A DNA stretch of 64,000 bases from Nocardioides sp. Soil774 (lineage in GTDB: Bacteria > Actinomycetota > Actinomycetes > Propionibacteriales > Nocardioidaceae). Positions 27,935 through 37,763 of this stretch are shown here, in pieces (the first letter of the stretch is position 1; every line of letters starts with the position of its first letter). Location: assembly GCF_001428125.1 (NCBI RefSeq), contig NZ_LMSM01000001.1, positions 1,306-65,305 of the forward strand. Reading direction: 5' to 3'. The notes beneath the pieces were generated by a model that worked only from the letters and a program-made list of their open reading frames with translations, searched no databases and was not told the origin of the DNA. The translations under genes were made by a program, and so were the position numbers.

Positions 27935-28209
27935 CGGTCCTCACCCACCTGGTGCGTGGTCTTCCCGCGGGCCGAGAGGGTGAGGCGGTAGGCCGTCCAG
28001 GTCAGCGCCGAGCAGATGAAGACCCAGAGGAACTGGTACCAGAAGAAGAACGGGAAGCCGAGGAGCTCGGGGTCGGTCTTCGCATAGCTCGGCACCCAGA
28101 GGAGGGCGACGATCGGGATGCAGAGCAGGACGGCGGCGATGGCCATCTTGCCCTTGTCGGTCGGGGGTGGTCCTTGCTCAGGACGCGACGGGGTAGGGGT
28201 GGTGCTCAT
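27931..28209 (-). CDS. DUF3311 small membrane protein, partner of the SSS symporter
   Basis: The 92-residue protein has two membrane helices (about 22-40 and 53-75) and the DUF3311 sequence PELLGFPFFFWYQFLWVFICSALTW. Such proteins are regularly encoded directly upstream of SSS-family transporters and probably act as an accessory subunit, as YhdT-like partners do for pantothenate permease. It is the first gene of a two-gene operon with a four-base overlap to the symporter. Confidence 0.88.
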   Translation of the reverse strand: MSTTPTPSRPEQGPPPTDKGKMAIAAVLLCIPIVALLWVPSYAKTDPELLGFPFFFWYQFLWVFICSALTWTAYRLTLSARGKTTHQVGEDR

Positions 28210-28295
28210 CGGTCTAGCCCACCACAAGGTGATGGGCGTCACGTTCACCCGCCGGGCGGTGCTGCGACGAACGGTCGGTCTGCCGCGACGGGCGG

Positions 28296-28721
28296 TCAGC
28301 CGAGCAGCGCGTCCGCCGCAGCCGGGCTCGAGTCGCGCAGAAAGGTCGAGCACCGCTCCCACTCCGCCGTCTCGCCGATCGCGCGGGCTGCCAAGGCGAG
28401 GAGCGCGAGCGAGCGCAGGAAGCCGCGGTTGGGCTCGTGCTCCCACGGCACCGGCCCGTGGCCCTTCCAGCCGTTGCGGCGCAGCATGTCGAGCGAGCGG
28501 TGATAGCCGACGCGGGCGTAGGCGTAGACCGTCACGTCATCGGCGCCGGCCTCCTTGGCCTGTGCCGCGAGCGCGGCCCAGGCGGCCGGCGACTCCGGGT
28601 GACGGCGTACGACGCCCGCGGGCGCCTCCCCGCCGGAGATCTCGGCGTCGGCGGGGTCGGCGGGCAGGTGGGTGGGCGGGGGACCGGCCATCAGGTCGCC
28701 GCCGAAGGAACCGGAGGTCAT
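28296..28721 (-). CDS. DUF3151 domain-containing protein
   Basis: The 141-residue helical protein matches the actinobacterial DUF3151 family. Features are an N-terminal Pro-rich segment, then VVRRHPESPAAWAALAAQA, YAYARVGYHRSLDMLRRNGWKGHGPVPWEHEPNRGFLRSL and EWERCSTFLRDSSPAA. The TPR-like sequence suggests helical hairpins for protein contact. Function is unknown, but it is widely conserved in actinobacteria. ATG 28721 is preceded seven bases upstream by TAGAGT (28729-28734, read leftward), a leaderless start. The thioesterase gene diverges only 43 bases away. Confidence 0.85.
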   Translation of the reverse strand: MTSGSFGGDLMAGPPPTHLPADPADAEISGGEAPAGVVRRHPESPAAWAALAAQAKEAGADDVTVYAYARVGYHRSLDMLRRNGWKGHGPVPWEHEPNRGFLRSLALLALAARAIGETAEWERCSTFLRDSSPAAADALLG

Positions 28722-28764
28722 GCCCGCAACTCTAGGCCGGGTGCCCGTCCGACAGACTTCCCCC

Positions 28765-29229
28765 ATGGGTGAGACGTTCACGACCGAGATCCAGGCCCGC
28801 TACCGCGACATCAACCTCGCCGGGCACGTCGACAACGTCGAGGCGGTGCGGGTGCTCGACGAGGCGCGCTACGAGTTCCTGCGGTTCGCGCCCCTGCCCG
28901 GCCTGCCGGCGGGCGGGACCGGTCTGCTGCACGCGGTCGACGAGGGGGTCTCCGAGCTCGTCGCCTCGCAGTCGATCGAGTACCACGGCGAGATGCGCTT
29001 CGTGCCCTACCAGCCCTTCCTCGCCTCGCTCTGGGTGAGCCGCGTCGGGCGCTCGTCGTTCACGGTGGCCGCCGAGCTGCGGGTCGAGGCCGACGGCGGT
29101 CCGGCCGCGGTGTGGGAGTGCGTCAACGTCCTGTGGGACCACGCCGCCCAGTCGGCGTGGTCGATCAGCGACGCCGTGCGAGCCGACCTCGAGCGCTACC
29201 TCGGGGAGCCGCCGACCTTCCGCCGGTGA
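28765..29229 (+). CDS. Hotdog-fold acyl-CoA thioesterase (4-hydroxybenzoyl-CoA thioesterase-like)
   Basis: The 154-residue protein has the 4HBT motif RYRDINLAGHVDNVEAVRVLDEARYEFL near 10-37. Asp 13 and the following helix form the active site, and the hotdog beta-sheet SIEYHGEMRFV..LWVSRVGRSSFTV follows. It should hydrolyse an acyl-CoA or aryl-CoA thioester, though the substrate is unknown. ATG 28765 starts six bases after CAGACT. The first palindromic element of the nuclease locus begins 31 bases after its stop. Confidence 0.85.
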   Translation: MGETFTTEIQARYRDINLAGHVDNVEAVRVLDEARYEFLRFAPLPGLPAGGTGLLHAVDEGVSELVASQSIEYHGEMRFVPYQPFLASLWVSRVGRSSFTVAAELRVEADGGPAAVWECVNVLWDHAAQSAWSISDAVRADLERYLGEPPTFRR

Positions 29230-29259
29230 GGCTGGGCGTCGGTGTCCACGCCTCGGCTC

Positions 29260-29299
29260 GAGCGGACGTAGGTCCGCTCGACGCACGCCATGGCGTGCG
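29260..29299. repeat. Composite palindrome, left copy (family B: P1 plus P2)
   Basis: Two palindromes abut. P1 is GAGCGGAC-GTAG-GTCCGCTC (29260-29279). P2 is the perfect 18-base palindrome CGCACGCCATGGCGTGCG (29282-29299). The same pair in reverse order lies at 30535-30574; the two 40-base blocks agree at about 35 positions as an inverted repeat and enclose one gene. It begins 31 bases after the thioesterase stop and ends 37 bases from the nuclease gene. Confidence 0.85.
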
Positions 29300-29336
29300 C
29301 CTAGCGTCCGCCGGAAGGCACCAGTTGGTTCGGGCC

Positions 29337-30389
29337 TCAAGCGGCCGTACCGACGCCCGGTAGCCAGAGCCGTGATGCGGTTCTTCGCGGATGCGCCTCG
29401 GCGAACGCGAGGAGGTGTGGCGCAGGTTCGCGTCCGAACCTCGCCGTTGTCACGTCGTACTCCTTGCGGAGCCGATCGCGTGCCCTTTCCCAGCCGGGCT
29501 CGAAGCAGTCTGCCCACACGATGCGCGACATCCCGAATCCCTCGGCGCAGATGTCCGTGCGACGTCCCTGCTGTTTCCACACGACGACCTCGGGTGGTTC
29601 CGACGCAACGCCACCTCGTTCGGGGGGAACGAGCTTGAGCCTGCCCTCGCACTCGAAGAGATGACACCCGACCCGGATGTCGCACCAGACCACCCGGTCG
29701 CCGGCGATGCGGACTGCAAACTGCGTCTGCGCGTCACCTATGCCCAGTGAGGCCACGAGCTCCCGGCCGAGCGTCTCCAGCACGGACTCGGACCCAGCGT
29801 CGGAGTCCGCCAGAGCCGCCCGTGCACGAGCGATGTGCGGGTGGCACCTCATGCGGTCCAGCTCGGCCTCGAGGTCCGAATGGGGCACGCCGAGCCGGCG
29901 TACGGAGTCGATAGCGACCAGCCCGTGTCGATAGCCGTGCCATCGCGCGATGTCGATGGCGGTGCGCGCGTACGACGTGGTCACCAGGCCGCCGACCCGC
30001 TCGACGCACAGGGGCAGGAGATCGCGATGGCGCGTCAACCCGCTGTTCGTACGAGAGCCGCATGGTCCGTAGAGGGTCAGGTGGCTCGCCGGTGACAGCG
30101 GGTCGAGCGTGTCGATCTCGAGGAGCCGGGCCGCGGAGTCGTGGCTCATCGTGACCGGTCGCCGCGCCGACAGCGCCGCGGCTCGGTCCTTGAACAACCA
30201 CCTCGACCGGGAGTCAAGCTGGTCCAACTGAGCTCGCTCGCAGTAGACACCAAGACGGACCACGGCCCAGGCACCGTCGGGCCTGGTGAGCGCCTTGACC
30301 TCGCGTTCGGTGTATCCGGCCCGGATGGCTTGGGCACGCGAGAACACTCCAGCTTGTTGAGCAGCTACGGCGCGAAGGGCAGGTCTCAT
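29337..30389 (-). CDS. Vsr/DUF559-like putative endonuclease with AbiEi-type N-terminus
   Basis: The 350-residue protein has an N-terminal winged-helix-like region resembling AbiEi antitoxin N-termini (AQQAGVFSRAQAIRAGYTEREV, about 10-31). The C-terminal domain has spacing like Vsr/PD-(D/E)XK nucleases: E205 in SESVLETL, D237 in WCDIRV and E248-G249 in ECEGRLKL, then WKQQGRRTDICAEGFGMSRIVW. Vsr-like proteins cut or nick DNA, but no activity is proven for this family. ATG 30389 is used; a TTG at 30407 is possible and neither has a clear Shine-Dalgarno. Its bases are visibly less GC-rich than its neighbours. It stands alone between inverted palindromic repeats, which suggests a transferred unit. 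Confidence 0.7.
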   Translation of the reverse strand: MRPALRAVAAQQAGVFSRAQAIRAGYTEREVKALTRPDGAWAVVRLGVYCERAQLDQLDSRSRWLFKDRAAALSARRPVTMSHDSAARLLEIDTLDPLSPASHLTLYGPCGSRTNSGLTRHRDLLPLCVERVGGLVTTSYARTAIDIARWHGYRHGLVAIDSVRRLGVPHSDLEAELDRMRCHPHIARARAALADSDAGSESVLETLGRELVASLGIGDAQTQFAVRIAGDRVVWCDIRVGCHLFECEGRLKLVPPERGGVASEPPEVVVWKQQGRRTDICAEGFGMSRIVWADCFEPGWERARDRLRKEYDVTTARFGREPAPHLLAFAEAHPRRTASRLWLPGVGTAA

Positions 30390-30534
30390 GCTGCTGAGGC
30401 TGGACAAGCTCGTGTCGCCTTTCCAGCGGGTGAACTCAGCCCTGTGGACGAAGACCCGGCACAGCCTCCTGTGGACGCATGGCGGCGGCAGTGGCGGGGA
30501 TCAATCTGACTAGGCACCTGCCGTGGACACTCGA

Positions 30535-30574
30535 CGCACGCCATGCCGTGCGTTGAGCGGACCATGGTCCGCTC
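30535..30574. repeat. Composite palindrome, right copy (family B: P2 plus P1, inverted)
   Basis: P2' (30533-30552) differs from the left copy at one of 20 positions. P1' is GAGCGGAC-CATG-GTCCGCTC (30555-30574), inside a perfect 24-base palindrome (30553-30576). Order is reversed relative to 29260-29299, so P2 faces the enclosed gene on both sides. The rest of the 224-base gap between the nuclease gene and lysK (30390-30613) shows no gene. P1' may also terminate the leftward lysK transcript, which ends at 30614. Confidence 0.85.
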
Positions 30575-30613
30575 AACCCCTCATCCGGACGGCCCGCGGC
30601 CCCCGAGGGAACC

Positions 30614-32341
30614 TCAGGCGCCGAGAAGGCGGCGCACCTTCGCCGGGCCGAGCGCGAGCACCAGCGTCGGCAGGCGCGGGCCGCGGTCGGCGTCGACCAG
30701 CAGGTGGTAGAGCAGCCGGAAGAAGTCCTTCTGGTCGGCCTTGACCTGGTCGGTCGGGGCGTCGTCGAAGCCGAGCCCGCGCGCCACCTTGGGCGTGCCG
30801 TAGACGACCGAGGTGACCGCGTCGAGGTCGCCGTCGTCGGGCAGGCGGTCGAGGAAGATCTTGAGCCAGAGCTCCTCGTCCTCGGACAGGGACGACAACC
30901 GCGAGGTGTCCGGGGTCTCGCGCACGGTGGTGCGCTCGTCGGCGGGGACGTGCTCGGCCGTCCACTGCATCGCCTTGGACAGCCGCGGCTCGAGGTCGGC
31001 GACCGAGTCGTGCGGGAATCCCGAGGACTCCACGATCCGCGAGATCAGCTCGGCCGAGCCCGCGGTCACGTCGGCGACCGACGACAGCGTGCGGAAGGGC
31101 ACCGGCACGGCGGGCGTCGGCAGGGTCCCCGCCGACGCCGTCGACGAGGCGCGGTGCCAGGCCAGCGTCGCGACGTCGGCCTTCTCCGGGTCGGCGGCCT
31201 TGCGGCCGAGGGCGTCCCACTCGTCGTAGAGGCGCACGACCGAGGCGCCGAAGTCGATGTCGAAGGCCTGCGTGGGCGCGCGACGGACGTAGAGCCAGCG
31301 CAGCATCGGCGCCTCGAGGATGCGCAGGGCATCGGCCGCGGTGGGCACGCCGCCGGCCGACGACGACATCTTCTGCACCCCGGCGAAGCCGACGAAGGCA
31401 TAGATCACCCGGGCGGGAGCGCGCCAGTCGAAGATCGAGGAGACCAGCTCGGTGCCGACGGTGTAGGACGAGCCCGGGGTCATGTGGTCGCGCCCGGCGG
31501 GCTCGAAGTTGACCGACTCGTAGGCCCAGCGCATCGGCCAGTCGACCTTCCACACCAGCTTGCCGTCGGTGTCGCTCGACAGGTCGGTGGTGCCCTCGTG
31601 GCCGCAGGAGGAGCAGGTGTAGGACAGCGTCGTGGTGGCGTCGTCGTACGCCGTGGTGGTGACGGTGTCGCGCCCGCACTCGCGGCAGTAGGGACGGTAG
31701 GGGAAGCGCGCGACGGCGTCGGCGGAGGCGCCCGCGGTCGGGTCGCCCTCCTCGTCGTCCTCGTTGGCTACCGAGTCGGCGAGGTCGGCGGCCTCCTGTG
31801 CCGACGCGTCCTCGCCGGCGCTCACCTGCTTGGTGCGGTGCTGCGCGAGGACCGCCTCGATCTCGTCGCGGCGCGCGACGGCCTCGAGGACCTGCGAGCG
31901 GTAGGCACCGGAGGTGTACATCTCGGTCTGGGAGATCTCCTCCATCTCGACGCCGAGCTCGCGCAGCGCGTCCTGGAGCGGTGCCTTGAAGTGCTCGGCC
32001 CAGCTGGCGTGGCACTCCCACGGGTCGGGCACGGCGCTCAGCGGGCGACCGATGTGGTCGGCCCACTCGGGCGGCACCCCGGCCGGCACCTTGCGGAAGC
32101 GGTCGAAGTCGTCCCACGAGTGGAGGTGGCGCACCGGCACGCCGCGGCGCCGCAGCTCCTCGGCCACGAAGTGCGGGGTGATGAACTCGCGCAGGTTGCC
32201 CAGGTGGATCGGGCCGCTCGGTGACGCGCCGGACGCGACCGTCACGCGGTTGCCCTCGCCGGCGTGGCGTACGGCGTCGTCAGCCGCCCGCGTCACCCAG
32301 TCGACCGGATCGCCCTGCTCTCGCCGTCCACCTCGTGCCAT
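30614..32341 (-). CDS. lysK: Lysyl-tRNA synthetase, class I
   Basis: The 575-residue enzyme charges tRNA-Lys. It is the class I form, with HLGN (46-49) replacing HIGH, KMSSS (324-328) as the second ATP-binding motif, and two CxxC pairs (CREC and CSSC, about 215-245) as a zinc knuckle. Most bacteria use an unrelated class II LysRS; the class I enzyme occurs in archaea, spirochaetes, alpha-proteobacteria and some actinobacteria including this lineage. ATG 32341 follows TAGCCT by six bases. A linker near 170-205 is unusually acidic. It may end at the palindrome 30553-30576. Confidence 0.93.
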   Translation of the reverse strand: MARGGRREQGDPVDWVTRAADDAVRHAGEGNRVTVASGASPSGPIHLGNLREFITPHFVAEELRRRGVPVRHLHSWDDFDRFRKVPAGVPPEWADHIGRPLSAVPDPWECHASWAEHFKAPLQDALRELGVEMEEISQTEMYTSGAYRSQVLEAVARRDEIEAVLAQHRTKQVSAGEDASAQEAADLADSVANEDDEEGDPTAGASADAVARFPYRPYCRECGRDTVTTTAYDDATTTLSYTCSSCGHEGTTDLSSDTDGKLVWKVDWPMRWAYESVNFEPAGRDHMTPGSSYTVGTELVSSIFDWRAPARVIYAFVGFAGVQKMSSSAGGVPTAADALRILEAPMLRWLYVRRAPTQAFDIDFGASVVRLYDEWDALGRKAADPEKADVATLAWHRASSTASAGTLPTPAVPVPFRTLSSVADVTAGSAELISRIVESSGFPHDSVADLEPRLSKAMQWTAEHVPADERTTVRETPDTSRLSSLSEDEELWLKIFLDRLPDDGDLDAVTSVVYGTPKVARGLGFDDAPTDQVKADQKDFFRLLYHLLVDADRGPRLPTLVLALGPAKVRRLLGA

Positions 32342-32550
32342 GCGGCAAGGCTATCGGGGAGCCCGGACCGGGCCGTCGGGTGCGTCCGGGACGCAGGAGC
32401 GCCGGAGTCGTCCCCCGCGACGACTCCGGCGCTGCGCTCCGAGGAGCAGGCCTGCCGCACACCCCCGCACGCGGCCGGCCAGGCCCCAGTATGGAGTGGC
32501 CGGTCGCTGCCACGCGGTTCGCGAGTGCCGCTGGCACTAAACTGCCATCC

Positions 32551-33540
32551 ATGGCAGGCGACCCCTCCTCGGTGCTCATGGCGCTCGGCCTCGACCGCGA
32601 GGCCGAGCAGCTCTACTTCCGGCTCGCCCCGGTCTCGGGGCACACGCTCGTGGGCGTGGCGCGGCTCGTGCAGGAGCGCCCCGACCGGCTGCTGCGCGCG
32701 CTGGCGCCCCTGCAGGAGCGGGGGCTGGTGACCTTCGCGGGCGAGCGCGTCGTCGTGCCGCCGCTGGCCGAGGTGGTCTCCGAGCTGGTGCTGCGCGAGT
32801 CGCGGCAGGCGGCGACGTCGGCCGCGCGACTGGGCGAGCTGGCCGGTGCGGTGCCGCACCTGGTCGCCGCCGCCACCCGCCCCGACGAGGCCGACCTCAG
32901 CGACATCCGCCCCCTCGACGGCGAGCTCAGCGCGGGAGGTGACCCCCTCGAGCTGCTGCACCTGATGCTGCGCACCAGCCGCGGCGACATGCTGTGGCTG
33001 CGTCCCGACGCCTGGGCGATGCCGCGGGAGTCGAAGGTGAGCACGATCCTGTCCGAGGCCATGGCCATGGGGCGCCGGTCGCGCGCGATCTACCCCGTCC
33101 GGGCCCTCACCGAGGCGCCCGAGGCGCTGCGCACGCGAGCCTCGCTGGGCGAGCGGGTGCGGGTCATGTCGGAGGTGCCCACCAGGATGTTCATCCTGGG
33201 CGACACGCACGCGGTGCTGCCCGAGCCCATCGGCTTCGCCGACTCCCCGCGCGTCCACGTGCGTCAGCGCTCGGTCGTGGCCGCGCTGACGCTGTGGTTC
33301 GAGCTGCTGTGGTCACGTGCGGCCCCGGTCCCGGAGCTGGAGTCCGGAGGCGGTCGGCCCGAGGAGCGCCAGTTCCTCCTCGAGCAGCTGATGGCCGGGG
33401 CCACCGACGAGGTGATCGCCCGCAAGCTCGGCATCGGCCTGCGCACGGTGCGCCGCCGGATCTCCTCGCTGATGTCCGAGCTCGGCGTCGACACCCGGTT
33501 CCAGGCAGGGGTCGAGGCCGTGCGTCGCGGCTGGCTCTGA
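32551..33540 (+). CDS. LuxR-type HTH regulator with TrmB-like N-terminal domain
   Basis: The 329-residue protein has an N-terminal TrmB-like winged-helix region (ALGLDREAEQLYFRLAPVSGHTLVGVARLVQERPDRLLRALAPLQERGLV, about 9-58), a central sensor-like region including the PTRMFILGDTHAVLPEP segment, and a C-terminal LuxR-type helix-turn-helix (LLEQLMAGATDEVIARKLGIGLRTVRRRISSLMSELGV, about 275-312). Similar proteins regulate secondary metabolism and stress genes in Streptomyces and Nocardioides. The effector is unknown. TAAACT (32538-32543) seven bases before ATG 32551 gives a clear leaderless promoter. The 209-base gap to lysK holds no other gene. Confidence 0.85.
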   Translation: MAGDPSSVLMALGLDREAEQLYFRLAPVSGHTLVGVARLVQERPDRLLRALAPLQERGLVTFAGERVVVPPLAEVVSELVLRESRQAATSAARLGELAGAVPHLVAAATRPDEADLSDIRPLDGELSAGGDPLELLHLMLRTSRGDMLWLRPDAWAMPRESKVSTILSEAMAMGRRSRAIYPVRALTEAPEALRTRASLGERVRVMSEVPTRMFILGDTHAVLPEPIGFADSPRVHVRQRSVVAALTLWFELLWSRAAPVPELESGGGRPEERQFLLEQLMAGATDEVIARKLGIGLRTVRRRISSLMSELGVDTRFQAGVEAVRRGWL

Positions 33541-33555
33541 AGCCGAGCGGCCAGG

Positions 33556-34473
33556 TCAGGCCGGGGGCAGGATCATCGAGTACGCCGACGGCTCGAGGCG
33601 CCAGCTGCGGCTGCGCTCGGGCCCGGAGATCTCGCCGTCGGCCGACAGCCAGAACTCCTCGCCGCTGACCTTCACCGAGCGTCCACGCAGGGTGACGACG
33701 TCGTCGCGCTGGTCGTGCTCGCCGCGGCTGAGGTGGGCGACGTAGCCGACCTTCGCGAGCGGCTTGACGGCCCGGCTGATCATCACGTCGAGGCGGCCGT
33801 CCTCGGGGTCGGCGTCGGGGTTGAGCTCGGTGCCCCCGCCGACGTTGCCGCCGTTGCCGATGGCGACCATCAGCACCGGGCGGTCGACGTCGTTGACGAC
33901 CTCGCCGTCGACCTCGACGCGCAGGCGCCAGCTGGGCGGGTGGAAGGCCGAGAGCGCGGCGCCGATCGGATAGCCGAGCTTGCCCAGGTTGACCTTGCCG
34001 ACGCCGACCGAGCCGAGGCGGGTCTTCCACTTCGCGCCCTTGCGGCTGGCCTGGGCCCCCACGCCGACGTGCACGTTGTTGACCACGATGTTGCCGGTCT
34101 CGTCGACGAGCAGGTCGACCGGCCGGGCCTCGCCGTCGAGCACGAGGCGGGCGGCGTCCTCGATCTCGAGCGGGATGTCGTTGCCGCGGGCGAAGTCGTT
34201 GCCGGTGCCCATCGGGAGCAGCGCCAGGGTGGAGCCCGCGAGCTCGTGTCGCTTGTGCAGCGCCGTGACCACTGCGTGGATGCTGCCGTCGCCGCCGGCG
34301 ACCACCACGGTGCGGCCCCCGGCGCGGTGCAGCACGCCGTCGAGCTCCCCGGGGTTCGACGTCTTGGCGACCTCGACGGAGGCGCCCTCGCGCAGGACGG
34401 CCAGCGCCTCGGAGAGCCGTTCCTCGTCGGAGGTTCCGGCCTCAGCGTTGGTGATGACCAGAAGGGAGCGCAC
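33556..34473 (-). CDS. Diacylglycerol kinase-family lipid kinase
   Basis: The 305-residue protein has the DAGK catalytic signature VVVAGGDGSIHAVV with GGDG at 60-63 and the second glycine-rich motif GTGNDFARG (89-97). The C-terminal half is the expected beta-sandwich (DGRLDVMISRAVKPLAKV). Members phosphorylate diacylglycerol, sphingosine or other lipids; DgkB-type enzymes recycle diacylglycerol. It lacks membrane spans. GTG 34473 follows TAGTCT by six bases. It converges with the LuxR-type gene (15 bases apart) and diverges from purA. Confidence 0.88.
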   Translation of the reverse strand: MRSLLVITNAEAGTSDEERLSEALAVLREGASVEVAKTSNPGELDGVLHRAGGRTVVVAGGDGSIHAVVTALHKRHELAGSTLALLPMGTGNDFARGNDIPLEIEDAARLVLDGEARPVDLLVDETGNIVVNNVHVGVGAQASRKGAKWKTRLGSVGVGKVNLGKLGYPIGAALSAFHPPSWRLRVEVDGEVVNDVDRPVLMVAIGNGGNVGGGTELNPDADPEDGRLDVMISRAVKPLAKVGYVAHLSRGEHDQRDDVVTLRGRSVKVSGEEFWLSADGEISGPERSRSWRLEPSAYSMILPPA

Positions 34474-34572
34474 GGCCGGAGACTAGCCCACACAGCCGCC
34501 CGCGCATCAGCCTCTCGGGTGGATGCCGGTCCGCGCCCGGTCGCCGTCACGGTCGGTGCGGCGGAGGTGCGG

Positions 34573-34614
34573 TAGCGTGGCGTCGCAAGAGCCCCGGTGC
34601 CTTGTGCCGGGGCT
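34573..34614 (+). promoter_or_regulatory. purA promoter and leader hairpin (possible attenuator)
   Basis: TAGCGT at 34573-34578 is a likely -10 box, which gives purA an mRNA leader of about 85 bases. The leader soon forms AGCCCCGG (34590-34597) / CCGGGGCT (34607-34614) around a nine-base loop, followed by GTTCGCATTTCCTGTTC. The following 30 bases are unusually AT-rich. A hairpin this close to the start of a leader, in front of a biosynthetic operon, could attenuate transcription. No known purine-riboswitch core was recognised. Confidence 0.5.
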
Positions 34615-34670
34615 GTTCGCATTTCCTGTTCAGATCTTGATTTCCGATGACATGACAGAGGAGGGCTGAG

Positions 34671-35950
<1,280 letters not shown>

Positions 35951-35954
<4 letters not shown>

Positions 35955-37219
35955 GGGTCCTCGTCGTCGGCACCGGCGGGCGCGAGCACGCGCTCGCGGT
36001 CGCGCTCACCCGTGACCCCGCGGTGGGCGAGGTCCACGCCGCTCCCGGCAACCCCGGGATCGGTCAGGTCGCCACGCTCCACGACGTCGACCTCATGGAC
36101 GGCGCCGCCGTCGCCGCCCTCGCCACCTCGATCGAAGCCGACCTCGTGGTCGTCGGGCCCGAGGCGCCGCTGGTCGCGGGCGTCTCCGACGCAGTGCGCG
36201 AGGCAGGCATCGCCGTCTTCGGCCCGTCGCGGGCGGCCGCGCGCCTCGAGGGCTCCAAGGCCTTCGCCAAGGACGTGATGGCGCTCGCCGGGGTGCCCAC
36301 CGCCGGCTCGCACACCTGCACCACCGCCGACGAGGTGGCCGCGGCCCTCGACACCTTCGGGGCGCCGCACGTCGTCAAGGACGACGCCCTCGCCGCGGGC
36401 AAGGGCGTGGTGGTCACCAACGACCGCGACGAGGCGCTGGCCCACGCTGCCGGCTGCGAGCGGGTGGTGGTCGAGGAGTTCCTCGACGGCCCCGAGTTCT
36501 CCCTCTTCGTCGTGTGCGACGGCACCGTCGGCGTGCCCCTGCTGCCGGCCCAGGACTTCAAGCGGATCTTCGACGGCGGGCGCGGGCCCAACACCGGCGG
36601 CATGGGGTCCTACGCCCCGCTCGGCTGGCTGCCCGAGGGCACCGTCGAGCGCGTGATGGAGCAGGTGGTCGCGCCGACGCTCGCCGAGATGCAGCAGCGC
36701 GGCGCGCCGTTCGTCGGCTGCCTCTACGTCGGGCTGGCGCTCACCGCGGGCGGGCCGAAGGTCATCGAGTTCAACGTCCGCTTCGGCGACCCCGACATCC
36801 AGCCCGTGCTCGCGCTGCTGACCTCGCCCCTCGGGGTCCTGCTGCGCGCCGCCGCCGACGGCGACCTGTCGGTCGCACCCCGCCCCGAGTTCGCCGACGG
36901 CGCCGCCGTGACCGTCGTGATGGCGAGCGCGGGCTATCCCGAGGGCTCGCGCTCCGGCGACGTCGTCGTCGGCACCGAGACCCTCGACCGCGAGGACGAC
37001 GTCGACGTCATCCACGCCGGCACCGCGCGGACCGACGCCGGGCTGGTCACCGCCGGCGGCCGGGTGCTCGCCGTGCGCGCGACCGGCACCGACGTCGCCG
37101 ACGCCCGCGCGAAGGCGTACGAAGGCATCGCGTCGATCAGCTTCCCGGGCGCCCAGTGGCGCCGCGACATCGCCGCGGAGCCCCTCGGGGTGGTCGAGGG
37201 TGCGGCCTCACGTGGCTGA
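35951..37219 (+). CDS. purD: Phosphoribosylamine-glycine ligase (GARS)
   Basis: The 422-residue ATP-grasp enzyme makes glycinamide ribonucleotide, step two of purine synthesis. [14 protein letters not shown] opens the pre-ATP-grasp domain. The family signature [14 protein letters not shown] near 275-290 usually reads RFGDPE in other bacteria, a conservative change. [27 protein letters not shown] lies near 196-222. GTG 35951 shares four bases with the purA stop, and the 3' end overlaps the DUF402 start by eight bases, so purA-purD-DUF402 form a coupled operon. Confidence 0.96.
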
Positions 37220-37760
37220 CCCCTTCGCGGTCGGCTCGCCCGTGCGGGTCCGCGAAGTGCTCCACGGCGCGGAGTGGGCGTCGTGGGACGAGCGCGTGCT
37301 CGCCGACGACGGCACCCTCCTCGTCACCGTGAAGCCCGCGGGCACGGCGATGCACTTCCCGCCGCACCCGGTGCCGCACCCGTGGGGACACCTCGAGGCG
37401 TGGCAGGGCACGACGGTGCTCAAGCAGCGCCGCGCGGGCGACTGGTACTCCGTGTGGCGGTTCTTCGACGCCGCGGGCCGCGCGCTGTCGACGTACGTCA
37501 ACTTCGAGACGCCCGTGGTCCGCACCGCCGACGGCGTGGACGTCAACGACCTCCAGCTCGACGTCGTCGTCGAGCTCGACGGCACGTGGCGCTGGAAGGA
37601 CGTGCAGCACCTCGCGCCCTCGCTCGCCTCGGGCCGGATCACCTCCGAGGAGCTGCTCGCCACCCTGGCGGCGGCCGCGGAGGTGGCCGACCTGCTCGAG
37701 CGCGACGACCGCTGGTGGGCACCGTGGGACGAGTGGTCCCCGCAGGATGGGACACTCTGA
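37212..37760 (+). CDS. DUF402 domain-containing protein (FomD-like phosphohydrolase candidate)
   Basis: The 182-residue protein matches DUF402. Features include RVREVLHGAEWASWDERVLADDG near the start, the KQRRAGDWYSVWRFFDAAG strand region, YVNFETPVVRTADGVDVNDLQLDVVVELDGTWRWKDV, and acidic metal-binding positions typical of the FomD/Ntdp fold. Characterised relatives are nucleoside tri/diphosphate or CMP-phosphonate hydrolases. Its overlap with purD and the purB gene four bases downstream suggests a nucleotide-linked role, but that is inference. GTG 37212 is preferred; an upstream GTG at 37200 is possible. Confidence 0.78.
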   Translation: MADPFAVGSPVRVREVLHGAEWASWDERVLADDGTLLVTVKPAGTAMHFPPHPVPHPWGHLEAWQGTTVLKQRRAGDWYSVWRFFDAAGRALSTYVNFETPVVRTADGVDVNDLQLDVVVELDGTWRWKDVQHLAPSLASGRITSEELLATLAAAAEVADLLERDDRWWAPWDEWSPQDGTL

Positions 37761-37763
37761 GCC

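Noticed and set aside
29337..30389. A complete AbiE toxin-antitoxin system
   Set aside because: Only an AbiEi-like N-terminus is present and no AbiEii-type nucleotidyltransferase toxin gene is adjacent; the C-terminal domain looks like a Vsr-type nuclease instead.
29260..30574. The nuclease unit as a classical insertion sequence
   Set aside because: The protein has no transposase motif, the ends are composite palindromes instead of simple terminal repeats, and no target-site duplication was found, so it is described as a separate kind of unit.
34579..34670. purA leader as a known purine riboswitch
   Set aside because: The conserved three-way junction and its loop sequences are not recognisable; only a single hairpin is clear, so it is reported as a possible attenuator.
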